A program made the position numbers and the translations under genes. This document shows, one piece after another, positions 55,057 through 63,778 of a DNA stretch of 64,000 nt. The notes beneath the pieces were generated by a model. It did not search any database. It had not been told where the DNA came from and was given only the letters and a program-made list of their open reading frames with translations. Numbering within the stretch: position 1 is the stretch's first letter; each line of letters starts with the position of its first letter. The DNA is from Dehalococcoidia bacterium UBA1141 (GTDB taxonomy: Bacteria; Chloroflexota; Dehalococcoidia; Lucifugimonadales; UBA3495): NCBI GenBank assembly GCA_002311385.1, contig DCAE01000097.1:1-64000 (forward strand), in the 5' to 3' direction.

Positions 55057-55312
55057 AAATCAAATAGAAATCCAATTTTCGGCTATTGGGTTGTCTGTGT
55101 TGACACAACCTGGAATGCCGATATTACCAATAAAATAAGCTTGTCCGCATTTAACTACAAGCTGGAAAGAACTCTTTGTGGCGCACAGAACTGATTGCGG
55201 CGTATATAGATGTCAGGTGACCAATCACAGCGCTGTCGAAACGTGCTCTTGCGAGTAAAGCCAACTAGGAAACCCGGCAAATTATCCCGGCCGGTTTTTG
55301 GCCTGAAAATCT

Positions 55313-56922
55313 CTAATCTGCGTGTTGCAGGAATGGGCTGTCGGCCAAATCCGTGCAATTGGCCAAACCGTGTCCAAAATAGTCATCACGGTCTTTATCC
55401 AACTCAATCATGACACCCAACTCATCTCCCCCATACATCAGATCGTTTGGGTCATCGTTTACGTGGCCTTTGGGCAGGTTCGATGATTGCCCAAGGTAAT
55501 TGGGCGCACATGGGGAAACTGCGCCCAAGGCATGAAAAACCTCGTGGAGCATGATGGTGTCCTGACTCAAGCAATGATTCGGTTCGGGGTCGTCATGTCT
55601 CTCAAAAAATGTGGAACTGAACTTTACTCCGTCTCTATCGGACTGAGACCCGCAGATGGGGTTAAGGTCACCGGCTCTTCCGGCAAAGGGAACCCAGGCA
55701 GCATAGATTTTTTTCGGGTCGTCGAGACCGGCTTCCATCAATCCTTCCATGAGTGGCGCAGATGTCACTACTGCCTGGCTAATCTGTGTCAGGCTAGCTT
55801 TCAACCGCACAAAGGTGATGTCCAAGACTCCATCTATGGAGTCGAACCTGAGCCCTTCCACAGGAGACCTTTCCCGGAGGCATGATTGCATACTGGCGGC
55901 AATGCTCTCTATTGTTCCGTTGATATCCCATTTTTCGTCCAAGCCATCAGGTCCAAGCCATCAGAAGGAAGTACATAAACCAGGTGGACCAGATTTTCCC
56001 CCTCTTCGGGCTGATCAACTTGGTCAAATAGGGTCCGGTCCCTGGTGGTGGGAAACTCCACTTCTAAGGATAACGAATTATTCCCCTCATCCACCTCCAG
56101 CACCGAGTTGGCGCCATCTATGGTCCAATCGACCTGATGCTTGCCCGGCATCAATGGGCCTTCCGTGACGACGATTTTCCAAAATGGCACGGCTGCTATC
56201 ACGAATGCGCCCGGCTGCGGTTCTGTGCCTCCAGTTTGATTGATATATGCCTGACTTAGGCTGAGTCCATTGACGGTGAATCGGGTAGACCCTCCCCAAG
56301 ATGCAGCCGCTGCGCCTCCTGAATTAGTTACGCTATATGCCATGTAATAACCTCCGTCCGGAGGAGGTGGGATGATTCCATAAATCAGATCGGTACCGCC
56401 AAACACCACCGGTTGGTCCCAGGATAAATCTTCCGGCAGATGGGGCTCTAAATCGGGCAATCGGAATGATAGGAATTGCCGCGTTGAGAAAGAGTTGCTC
56501 CCTTCGTTGGATTCTTTAACTGTGTTTTGGGGGTCGATGATCAGTTCCAAGTCGTGGCGGCTGTTTATCAGGCTGGCGGGATTTGTTAATACTTTCAGCC
56601 GCACCCGTTGTGTCTTTATCTTGCCAGGGGCGGTAACCGGCTTATACCACTCAGCCACCTGTTCCCCGTCGATAAGCAACACAATGGTGTACTCTTCCGC
56701 CATTGCGTTTCCTTGGTTGGTCCATGCAATCTTGAAGGACAGGGATTCTTGGTCGGACATGATGGGACCGGGCCATCCATCAGGGACGTGAGGAGATAGT
56801 TCGGCCATCGGCACAGGGGAAGCGCTGCCCGTATTCGTGCTGGAGCATCCCAGGAATACAGCGCATAACAAGGTTAGGATGAACACTAGTAATCCGAAGG
56901 TGGCCTTGCTTCGCAATCTCAT
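55313..56922 (-). pseudogene. CARDB-metalloprotease lipoprotein gene split by a 14-bp tandem duplication
   Basis: Two adjacent minus-strand frames make one protein. The first encodes a lipoprotein signal (lipobox FLGC), two CARDB-type beta-sandwich domains ending in QNTVKESNEGSNSF and NSVLEVDEGNNSL, and then YVLPSDGLD. The second encodes a matrixin-like zinc protease with HEVFHALG. The duplicated 14 bp at 55937-55964 shifts the frame. Removing one copy gives SDGLD-EKWDINGT and a perfect 531-residue frame. The product would be a secreted, cell-surface protease. It may be broken by mutation, a switchable repeat or an assembly error. Confidence 0.8.
55937..55964 (+). repeat. 14-bp perfect tandem duplication
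   Basis: GTCCAAGCCATCAG is repeated twice head to tail inside the CARDB-protease gene. 14 is not a multiple of 3, so it causes a frameshift. Confidence 0.95.
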
Positions 56923-57012
56923 GTGAACCAACACCGCAGCGCCTATGTTGGTGAATCGGCAAGGTTAGGCCCCGATACGGCCCATAGTCAAAAACACTTG
57001 ATCTGGCTGCTT

Positions 57013-57975
57013 TCAGCAGCTCCGTGCCCGGGGCAATACCTCTTTGGCGCAGCGCTCCAACTGCCCGCTTTGGTCTGGCCCACCGAAGCGAATCACCATA
57101 GTCTGAGCGCCCGCCGCAATGAACTCCTTGATCCAGTCGGCGCACCGTTGGGGACTGCCGGAGCATATGCTTTGGCTACGGGCCATAGCCTCATAGGGAG
57201 CACCGTAGTAGCCTTCGATGAACTCACGCATTTCCCTGTCGGCTTGGGCTTCATCATCGTTGATATTCAAGGTGGTGTAGACACAGCGGTGCAGCTTTTC
57301 AGCGTCGGCGCCGGTCTCCTTGGCAAGTTCTTGGATCCGATCCCAGCCTTCGGTGAATACCTGAGCCGAAGCCGGGTTGGGAAACCAACCGTCCCCGATG
57401 CGCAGCATCCTTAGTCTAGCAGCATCCACGGTGCCCGCCATCCACAGAGGCACTCCCCCTTGTTGCGCTGGCTTGAGCCCCAATCTCACTTGGTCAAGTT
57501 GAAAATGGCGACCGGAATGCGTCACCTCGGGCTCCGTCCAAAGTCGCCGCAACAGGGTCACACCCTCTTCAAATATGCTGACTCGGTGGGCGAAGGACAC
57601 TCCACAAGCAGAAAACTCCTTCTCAATGGCCGCTGATTTAGAGGCGATTCCGATTCCCAATATGATGCGGCCTTGGGACATCATGTCCAAGTTGGCCACT
57701 TCGTTGGCTAGCACCACCGGATTGCGGAGAGCCGGCAGCAGAACCGCCGTGCCCAATTTAACCCGCTTGGTGCGGGACGCAATGGTCGCCAGGGTGCTTA
57801 AGGCTTCCAACCTAGGGCGGGCGAGAATGCTGTCGCCCACCCAGACCGAGTCAAAAGATAATGCTTCGGCTCGTTCGGCCAGCGTGATTACCTGTTCAAA
57901 GTCGGGTTTTTCCTGGGCCATCACAATCTCCCTAGTGGGGAGCAAATAGCCAAAGGAAACGCCATTCTGTGCCAT
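57013..57975 (-). CDS. LLM-class F420/FMN-dependent oxidoreductase (third)
   Basis: The 320-residue enzyme has SFDSVWVGDSILARPRLEAL, VKLGTAVLLPALRNPVVLANEVANLD and GRIILGIGIASK, hallmarks of luciferase-like monooxygenases, most likely F420-dependent. The ATG follows GAGG with 7-bp spacing. A short gap separates it from the membrane-protein gene 13 bp upstream, suggesting an operon. It is more similar to the LLM at 46039 than to that at 32952. Confidence 0.9.
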   Translation of the reverse strand: MAQNGVSFGYLLPTREIVMAQEKPDFEQVITLAERAEALSFDSVWVGDSILARPRLEALSTLATIASRTKRVKLGTAVLLPALRNPVVLANEVANLDMMSQGRIILGIGIASKSAAIEKEFSACGVSFAHRVSIFEEGVTLLRRLWTEPEVTHSGRHFQLDQVRLGLKPAQQGGVPLWMAGTVDAARLRMLRIGDGWFPNPASAQVFTEGWDRIQELAKETGADAEKLHRCVYTTLNINDDEAQADREMREFIEGYYGAPYEAMARSQSICSGSPQRCADWIKEFIAAGAQTMVIRFGGPDQSGQLERCAKEVLPRARSC

Positions 57976-57988
57976 TGTGAAACCTCAA

Positions 57989-58771
57989 CTAAGCTACTTG
58001 AAACGTTATCAGTAGGGCGAAAAACACTGCCCACGTGAGGGCATAGGGAAGGATGAACCGTCTTCTTTTTTCTAGCCATTCTGGAAATACGGGAACAGTC
58101 GCACTGAATTTAGCGTGTTTTCTCACAATGAAGGTCTTGTAAAATTCCACGGTCATTCGCTCTGCGCCGATGCAAGCGAAGAGAAGAAGGGAATAATCGG
58201 TGGTGAAGATTGAAAAAATCAGGCCCCAGGCGGCACCCACGTACGGGCTGCGCAAAAACTTTGTCGGCTCAAATCCCTCTATGAAAGCATCCTTCCAGGC
58301 ACCGCAAATCGCGATGCCCAACCCCCCTACGGTTCCCCAGATCAGACCCACCAATACCCGCGGCAAGTCAATCTCAAAGAGGTAAGGCAGGTAGAACCAA
58401 AAGAAAGCCAAACCGATGTAAATTGCGCCCATACCCCAGCGACGCAGTTTGCTATGGACGGTGGTTCCCAGCCATTGGAATGTTTGGATAATGTGGTATT
58501 TATCCTGGTTTTCCTGCCTGATGAATGTTTTCAAAGACTCGGTATACAGGCGCTCAAAGGCCATCACGAAGAGAAAGAAAAGCCCCGGGTTGGGGCTGTG
58601 AATGCCGTTTAGCTTTAGAAATTGGTACAGCAGCATCCCTAAGATTAGCCCTGCAACCATGCTCCTCAAAAATTTCCCAATCTTGAATTCCTCATGGGGG
58701 GTGTCCTTGTATGCACCCCATGAGGATGAGTGCAGACCGCCAAAAAGTCCCACGATGCCATATGCCAGCAA
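57989..58771 (-). CDS. Integral membrane protein with internally duplicated halves
   Basis: The 260-residue protein has six or seven hydrophobic segments. Two halves share a signature: GAYKDTPHEEFKIGKFLRS and FERLYTESLKTFI in the first, GAWKDAFIEGFEPTKFLRS and AERMTVEFYKTFI in the second. The motif GA-x-KD...KFLRS...ER...KTFI appears to be unknown. The start is a TTG after GAGGG. It lies just before the LLM gene. Confidence 0.75.
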   Translation of the reverse strand: MLAYGIVGLFGGLHSSSWGAYKDTPHEEFKIGKFLRSMVAGLILGMLLYQFLKLNGIHSPNPGLFFLFVMAFERLYTESLKTFIRQENQDKYHIIQTFQWLGTTVHSKLRRWGMGAIYIGLAFFWFYLPYLFEIDLPRVLVGLIWGTVGGLGIAICGAWKDAFIEGFEPTKFLRSPYVGAAWGLIFSIFTTDYSLLLFACIGAERMTVEFYKTFIVRKHAKFSATVPVFPEWLEKRRRFILPYALTWAVFFALLITFQVA

Positions 58772-58820
58772 TTGTCGCCCTCGTTACAGTGTCGGTTTGG
58801 GAATAAACTGAGCCGAATGC

Positions 58821-58854
58821 GAGTATGAGCCTACTGTGAGTATGAACCCACTGT
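58821..58854 (+). repeat. 17-bp tandem duplication
   Basis: GAGTATGAGCCTACTGT and GAGTATGAACCCACTGT are adjacent, two mismatches apart. They lie in the 58772-59348 gap, which has no confident gene. A short minus-strand frame (59050-59166) with a GGAG ribosome-binding site looks like a remnant. Confidence 0.75.
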
Positions 58855-59348
58855 GAAATGGGAACCGGATTCTTACAAATCCAATTCCCGTATTTATTCT
58901 ATGGAAATGGGCTCCGAAACGTGGCTGCGTCAACTGGAGATCGGCCTGGACCAGTCCCCAGATATCTGTTCTCAGAAATCTATTTAACGTATCTATCAAC
59001 GAAAACCTAGGCCAGTGTACAACATCATCAGGCCAGAGAGCCACGTAGGTCAATATTCCTCAACTTTAGGGAGGCGAGATCCTTTGGGTGTACCTGTAGC
59101 TCTAGAGCAAATGGACGGGGAGACCTTTTTCGGCAACTCGATGCGGTCGTTTTTAATCTTCACCATTTCGCTCCGAGAAGCGGACGGTTCGTATTTTGCC
59201 AACTGTATTCCGAGGCTGGCGCCGGTGTCCAACTCACGAATCCATGGGGTTAATCTTTAACGCATGAGGTGTAATATGGTACCCATCAAATAGCCCGGGT
59301 ATTGGAATAAAGATAATCACTATCTCAAATCTAAGAGGGAGGAATATC

Positions 59349-60101
59349 ATGCGCTTGGAAGGCAAGGTCGCGCTGATAAGCGGCGGCGCTAGGGGCATGG
59401 GTGCCGCTGAGGCCAAGCTGTTCGCCCAAGAAGGAGCTAAAGTCGCCATCGGGGATATCCTGGATGACGAAGGCAGGAAAACTGAGGCTGAGATTAACGA
59501 GTCTGGCGGGGATTGCATTTTCGTGCATTTAGACGTGACCAACGAGTCCGATTGGAAAGACGCTGTATCTGCCGCTGTCTCCCAGTTCGGCAAGCTGGAT
59601 ATTCTGGTTAATAACGCTGGCGTGTTGCTCCGAGGCAAATTGGAGGAAACCTCTTCTCAGGACTGGGATTTCGTGATGGGAGTGAACGCAAAAGGCACCT
59701 TTCTGGGCACGAAGGCCGCCATTCCCGAGATGAGGAAGGCCGGAGGCGGCTCCATCGTAAACATCTCGTCAATGTCGGGCATGGTCGGCCAAGGAAACAT
59801 TCAACCGGTATACAATGCGTCCAAGGGAGCGATTCGAATCTTCACCAAGTCCGCCGCCGTTCAGTATGCTGTTGAAAATATCAGAGTCAACTCAGTTCAT
59901 CCAGGCGCAGTGGATACCCCCATGACCATGGATAATTGGAGCGATCCGGCAGCCAAACAGAAGACCATCGAACATATACCCTTGGGAAGGACCGCTCAAC
60001 CCGAAGACGTCGCATATGGGGTGCTCTATCTGGCGTCGGATGGGTCTTCATTCGTCACCGGTAGCGAGTTGGTAATTGACGGCGGTACCATCGCCCAATA
60101 A
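59349..60101 (+). CDS. Short-chain dehydrogenase/reductase (SDR)
   Basis: The 250-residue protein has the NAD(P)-binding GGARGMGAAEA, a NAG in VNNAGVL, the catalytic Ser in NISSMSG, and Tyr-x-x-x-Lys in YNASK. It would oxidise or reduce an alcohol/ketone. AGAGGGAGG precedes the ATG. The last codons are part of a tandem repeat. It heads a plus-strand cluster of SDR, Rieske and phosphotriesterase genes. Confidence 0.93.
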   Translation: MRLEGKVALISGGARGMGAAEAKLFAQEGAKVAIGDILDDEGRKTEAEINESGGDCIFVHLDVTNESDWKDAVSAAVSQFGKLDILVNNAGVLLRGKLEETSSQDWDFVMGVNAKGTFLGTKAAIPEMRKAGGGSIVNISSMSGMVGQGNIQPVYNASKGAIRIFTKSAAVQYAVENIRVNSVHPGAVDTPMTMDNWSDPAAKQKTIEHIPLGRTAQPEDVAYGVLYLASDGSSFVTGSELVIDGGTIAQ

Positions 60102-60151
60102 TCTCGCGCCCAATAATCACACGCCCAATAACTCGACACCCAAGAATCATT
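60092..60151 (+). repeat. Four tandem 15-bp repeats at the SDR gene end
   Basis: Units beginning CGCCCAATAA recur at 60092, 60107, 60122 and 60137 with increasing divergence. The first contains the SDR stop codon. The remaining copies lie in the intergenic region. Confidence 0.85.
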
Positions 60152-60197
60152 AACCCCACATTTGTAGTCAACCAATCCAAGCTCGGGAGTATTAATA

Positions 60198-61460
60198 TTG
60201 AATACAAAAAGCTTGATTGATTCCGAAAACGGCCTAATTGACCGGCGGATTTACGTAGAGCAAGACATCTACCAGCAGGAGTTGGAGCGAATTTTTGCCC
60301 GCTGCTGGCTGTTTCTCTGCCACGAGACTCAGATACCCGAGCCCGGAGATTTCTTTACAACATATATGGGCGAGGACCCGGTGTTGGTGGCCCGAGATAC
60401 CAAAGGCAAAGTAAACGCCTTCCTGAATGTCTGCCGCCACCGGGGCAATCGTTTGTGCAGGGCTGAATCCGGGAACGCATCGGCCTTCATTTGCTCCTAT
60501 CACGGTTGGGCCTACGGGAACGATGGTGGCTTGCAGGCGGTGCCGAGTCTGAAAGACGGCTATCGTGAACAGCTGGACACCAAGGAATGGGGCTTGTTTC
60601 CAGTTGCCCAGATAGACAGCTTTTGCGGGTTGTATTTCGCCACATTCGATGCTTCCGCACCCCCGTTGCTTGACTACTTAGGCGAGATGGCCTGGTATAT
60701 CAGGTCGGTATTCGACCGGCGCGAGGGTGGTGTGGAGATTATTGGCGGCATGCATAAGTGGATTATTCCGTGCAATTGGAAATTTCCTGCGGACAATTTC
60801 ATCGGCGATAGCTACCACGTGCCTTGGACCCACCTTTCGTCAATCAAGTCAGGATTCGCTGGAACGTTCCGATTGGGTCAAGGCACAGACGGCGTTCCGG
60901 TTACTACGGGCAATGGCCATGGAGTTCTTACGGCCAATCCCTTGGCCTCTATACGACCGCCGATGCCCGAGATACTAGCATATGAGGAGCAGACCCTGGC
61001 CGAGACACAAAAGCGTCTGGGACCGAAGGCCAGTTTGCTCCAGACAACCGTGGGCACCGTCTTTCCCAGTTTTTCCATGCTCAGGGCCAATGCCAACAGT
61101 TTTAGGGTATGGCATCCATTGGGCCCGGACAAAACCCTGGTCTGGGAAGGCACTTTTGTGGACAAAGCGGCTCCTCCCGAAGTCAAAGAAGCATACCGAT
61201 TGATTGCCGTACAGGGCACCGGTCCATCCGGCACATTCGAGCAAGATGACATGGATAACTGGCAAGAATGCACCGTCACAGCCAAGGGTGTAGTCTCTCG
61301 CCGCTATCCGATGAACCTCCAGATGGGCTTGGGTCACCAGCAGTATAAAGAGGAGCTGGATTCTTGGGCCAGCGGGTTTAAGTTCAGCGAAGATAACCAA
61401 AGGGAATTCTACAAGCGTTGGTCCGAAGTGATGGACGCTGCCGATTGGAACGAACTATAA
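60198..61460 (+). CDS. Rieske non-heme iron ring-hydroxylating oxygenase, alpha subunit (paralogue)
   Basis: The 420-residue protein is a close paralogue of the oxygenase at 43615-44883: most of the first 150 residues are identical or similar. The Rieske ligands are Cys79, His81, Cys99 and His102, and NFIGDSYHVPWTH provides the iron-binding histidines. It starts at a TTG about 10 bases after GGGAG. It follows the SDR gene and precedes the phosphotriesterase-like gene, suggesting one catabolic pathway. The ferredoxin and reductase are not encoded nearby. Confidence 0.92.
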   Translation: MNTKSLIDSENGLIDRRIYVEQDIYQQELERIFARCWLFLCHETQIPEPGDFFTTYMGEDPVLVARDTKGKVNAFLNVCRHRGNRLCRAESGNASAFICSYHGWAYGNDGGLQAVPSLKDGYREQLDTKEWGLFPVAQIDSFCGLYFATFDASAPPLLDYLGEMAWYIRSVFDRREGGVEIIGGMHKWIIPCNWKFPADNFIGDSYHVPWTHLSSIKSGFAGTFRLGQGTDGVPVTTGNGHGVLTANPLASIRPPMPEILAYEEQTLAETQKRLGPKASLLQTTVGTVFPSFSMLRANANSFRVWHPLGPDKTLVWEGTFVDKAAPPEVKEAYRLIAVQGTGPSGTFEQDDMDNWQECTVTAKGVVSRRYPMNLQMGLGHQQYKEELDSWASGFKFSEDNQREFYKRWSEVMDAADWNEL

Positions 61461-61512
61461 GTGAACGTATCAAACGACCCCAAAATAATCTTGAGAACCA
61501 GAGGCACATGTA

Positions 61513-62577
61513 GTGGGAAATGAACTAGCAGGTAAGATACAAACGGTGTTGGGTCCCATCGAACCGGGAAATCTGGGCATCACACTGACCCATGAGCATC
61601 TGTTGGTAGACCTTACGGTCGCTCACGGACCGCCCATAAGCGCCAGTGACATCGGGTTCTACCGCGAACCGGTTTCCCAAGAAACCTTGGGACGAATACG
61701 CTATTACGGCGCCCAAAACGAAGACAATGCCCAGTTATTTGACGTCTCAACCGCCATTGACGAAGTAAATTCGTACAAGGAACACGGTGGAACGACACTG
61801 GTAGACGCAACCAGTGTTGGCATCGCCAGAGACCCGCTAGGACTGTTCCGAATCTCCAACGCAACCGGCGTAAATGTAATCATGGGCGCCTCCTATTACG
61901 TAGCAGACGCTCATCCCTCGGATATGGACCGCTTGACCGAGGATGACATCGTTGACCATATTGTTCGCGATATCACTGAAGGGGCTGATGGAACTAGCGT
62001 AAAGTCAGGCGTCATCGGAGAGATTGGTTGTAGTTGGCCCTTGGCCGTAAACGAGCGCAAGGTTTTGAGAGCCTCGGCACGGGCTCAGAGGATTACCGGC
62101 GCGCCAATCCTGATTCACCCCGGTAGGGAGGAGACTTCGCCGCTGCAGATAATCGAAGTGCTCGCTGAAGCCGGGGCGGACCTGAGCCGGACCATCATGG
62201 GGCACCTGGACCGCACCGTGTTCCTACGCAGCACACTTACCAAGATTGCCGAGGCCGGATGCTACATGGAGTGGGACCTTTTCGGCACGGAAAGCTCTTT
62301 CTATCCACTAAACGTGGATATCGACATGCCCAGCGACGCAAAGCGAATGGACGATATTGCTTGGATATCTTCGGAAGGATACGGTCGCAAAATCTTGGTC
62401 GCCCATGATATCTGCGCCAAGCACCGCCTGGAAAAGTACGGTGGCCACGGATACTATTACATCTTGCGTCACATCGTGCCTCGAATGCGAAAGAGGGGAG
62501 TTAGCGGCGAGGCCATAGACGATGTCCTGGTCAACAACCCTAGAGAATCCCTGACGTTCGTACAAGCTCAAATATAG
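61513..62577 (+). CDS. Phosphotriesterase-family (PTE/PLL) metal-dependent hydrolase
   Basis: The 354-residue protein has the N-terminal metal pair THEHLLVD, and IHPGREE, MGHLDRT and LVAHDICAKHRL as other metal or catalytic sites of the TIM-barrel amidohydrolase. The usual bridging carboxylated Lys may be replaced; a Glu in GVIGEIGCSW fits the lactonase variant. Such proteins hydrolyse lactones or organophosphates. The start is a GTG preceded by a weak GAGG; it lies 52 bp after the Rieske gene. Confidence 0.87.
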   Translation: MGNELAGKIQTVLGPIEPGNLGITLTHEHLLVDLTVAHGPPISASDIGFYREPVSQETLGRIRYYGAQNEDNAQLFDVSTAIDEVNSYKEHGGTTLVDATSVGIARDPLGLFRISNATGVNVIMGASYYVADAHPSDMDRLTEDDIVDHIVRDITEGADGTSVKSGVIGEIGCSWPLAVNERKVLRASARAQRITGAPILIHPGREETSPLQIIEVLAEAGADLSRTIMGHLDRTVFLRSTLTKIAEAGCYMEWDLFGTESSFYPLNVDIDMPSDAKRMDDIAWISSEGYGRKILVAHDICAKHRLEKYGGHGYYYILRHIVPRMRKRGVSGEAIDDVLVNNPRESLTFVQAQI

Positions 62578-62636
62578 AGCCGTCTCCACTTGTTTCACTG
62601 CGGTTTCAAAATTTCATGCCATTGTCCGGAGGCGAA

Positions 62637-62735
62637 ATGCCCGAGATTGATACCCACGATTGGGACGGATTTGTCAAAGCCAGGAACGAGTTAGAGGCCG
62701 CCAACGGATATCACCTGATGCAATTCGACAAATAA
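62637..62735 (+). CDS. Short open frame with strong ribosome-binding site, interrupted by TAA
   Basis: A 32-residue frame begins at an ATG right after CCGGAGGCGAA. After its TAA stop the same frame stays open for 46 codons to 62876, encoding a charged helix (EIEDAEERLATAQEKM). It may be a short real peptide or a 79-residue gene interrupted by a nonsense mutation. No family is recognised. Confidence 0.4.
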   Translation: MPEIDTHDWDGFVKARNELEAANGYHLMQFDK

Positions 62736-62928
62736 ACCTCATCCTCAACCCCGCTACGCAGCGGCCAACCGATTTCTATTACCACCGGCGACGCCAAAGC
62801 TGAAATTGAGGACGCAGAGGAGCGGTTGGCTACAGCTCAGGAGAAGATGCGCCGTGCCCAAGAGCGCGTCCGCTAAGCGAGTGTCAAACACTTTGAGAAT
62901 GTCTCCCATCAGTAAACGGTGACAACGT

Positions 62929-63729
62929 TTGTGGAACACAAGCGGTACTTTCTACAGATATACGAGTATTGCCAACACCAAAGGATCAGCAACCACCCCG
63001 ATGGTTTTCGTCCACGGCGTTGGTCTCGACCATGAGAGCTGGGAGTACGTCCTCGCCGACTTCGATGGCCGGGCAACCCTGGTATATGACATGCTGGGGC
63101 ACGGACAAACCAAACAAACACTCCAAGAGCAAAACTTTGAGCCATTTAAGAATCAACTGGATGTATTGATTCGAGAGCTTAAATTGCCCCAAGTGGTGCT
63201 AGTAGGTTTTTCCTTGGGCGGACTGGTGGCTGCGCACTATGCCGAATCTCAACCTCAGAGCGTCAAATCGCTTGTGCTGATCAGTACCGCATACCAGAGA
63301 ACCAATGCCGAACAGCAGGCAATCGCCAAGAGGTTGCAGCAAGCCAAGGATGGTGAGTGGGACGGGTTAAGCGCCGCTGCCTTGGATAGATGGTTCAGCC
63401 CCGAGTTTCTGGACGCGAACCCCGAAGTACGGCGAAAAATCTCGCTACGGCTGCAAGAGAACAGACCGGACGACTTTCTGGCTTCTTATGAGTTGCTCGC
63501 CAACTCGGACCGGCACCCATTGGATTATCCGTCAATCACAATGCCCACCCTAATCTTGACCGGTGATGAGGACGTTGGCTCGACGCCGCAAATGGCAAGA
63601 GGAATGGAACGAGTCATTCCCAACGCACGCTGCGAAATCATCAGCAAGGCGAAGCATTTCTGCATAATTGAGAATCATGGCGCGATTAGTGCAAGCATCA
63701 AACGTTTTCTGGAAGAAGCGCCAGCCTAA
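62929..63729 (+). CDS. Alpha/beta-hydrolase fold protein
   Basis: The 266-residue protein has the hydrolase fold: FVHGVGLDHESW oxyanion loop, the nucleophile elbow GFSLGG, an Asp in LTGDEDVG, and a His in AKHFCIIENH. It could be an esterase, lactonase, C-C hydrolase or dehalogenase-like; specificity is not visible. The start is a TTG without a strong ribosome-binding site. It lies downstream of the SDR-Rieske-phosphotriesterase cluster in the same direction. Confidence 0.88.
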   Translation: MWNTSGTFYRYTSIANTKGSATTPMVFVHGVGLDHESWEYVLADFDGRATLVYDMLGHGQTKQTLQEQNFEPFKNQLDVLIRELKLPQVVLVGFSLGGLVAAHYAESQPQSVKSLVLISTAYQRTNAEQQAIAKRLQQAKDGEWDGLSAAALDRWFSPEFLDANPEVRRKISLRLQENRPDDFLASYELLANSDRHPLDYPSITMPTLILTGDEDVGSTPQMARGMERVIPNARCEIISKAKHFCIIENHGAISASIKRFLEEAPA

Positions 63730-63778
63730 GCGTTGGATTCGGGGGCTCTGAGCAAATTTTCTCGCACAGGAGTACAAT

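Noticed and set aside
60092..60151. CRISPR-like array
   Set aside because: The four 15-bp units are head to tail without spacers and diverge progressively, so they are a tandem repeat.
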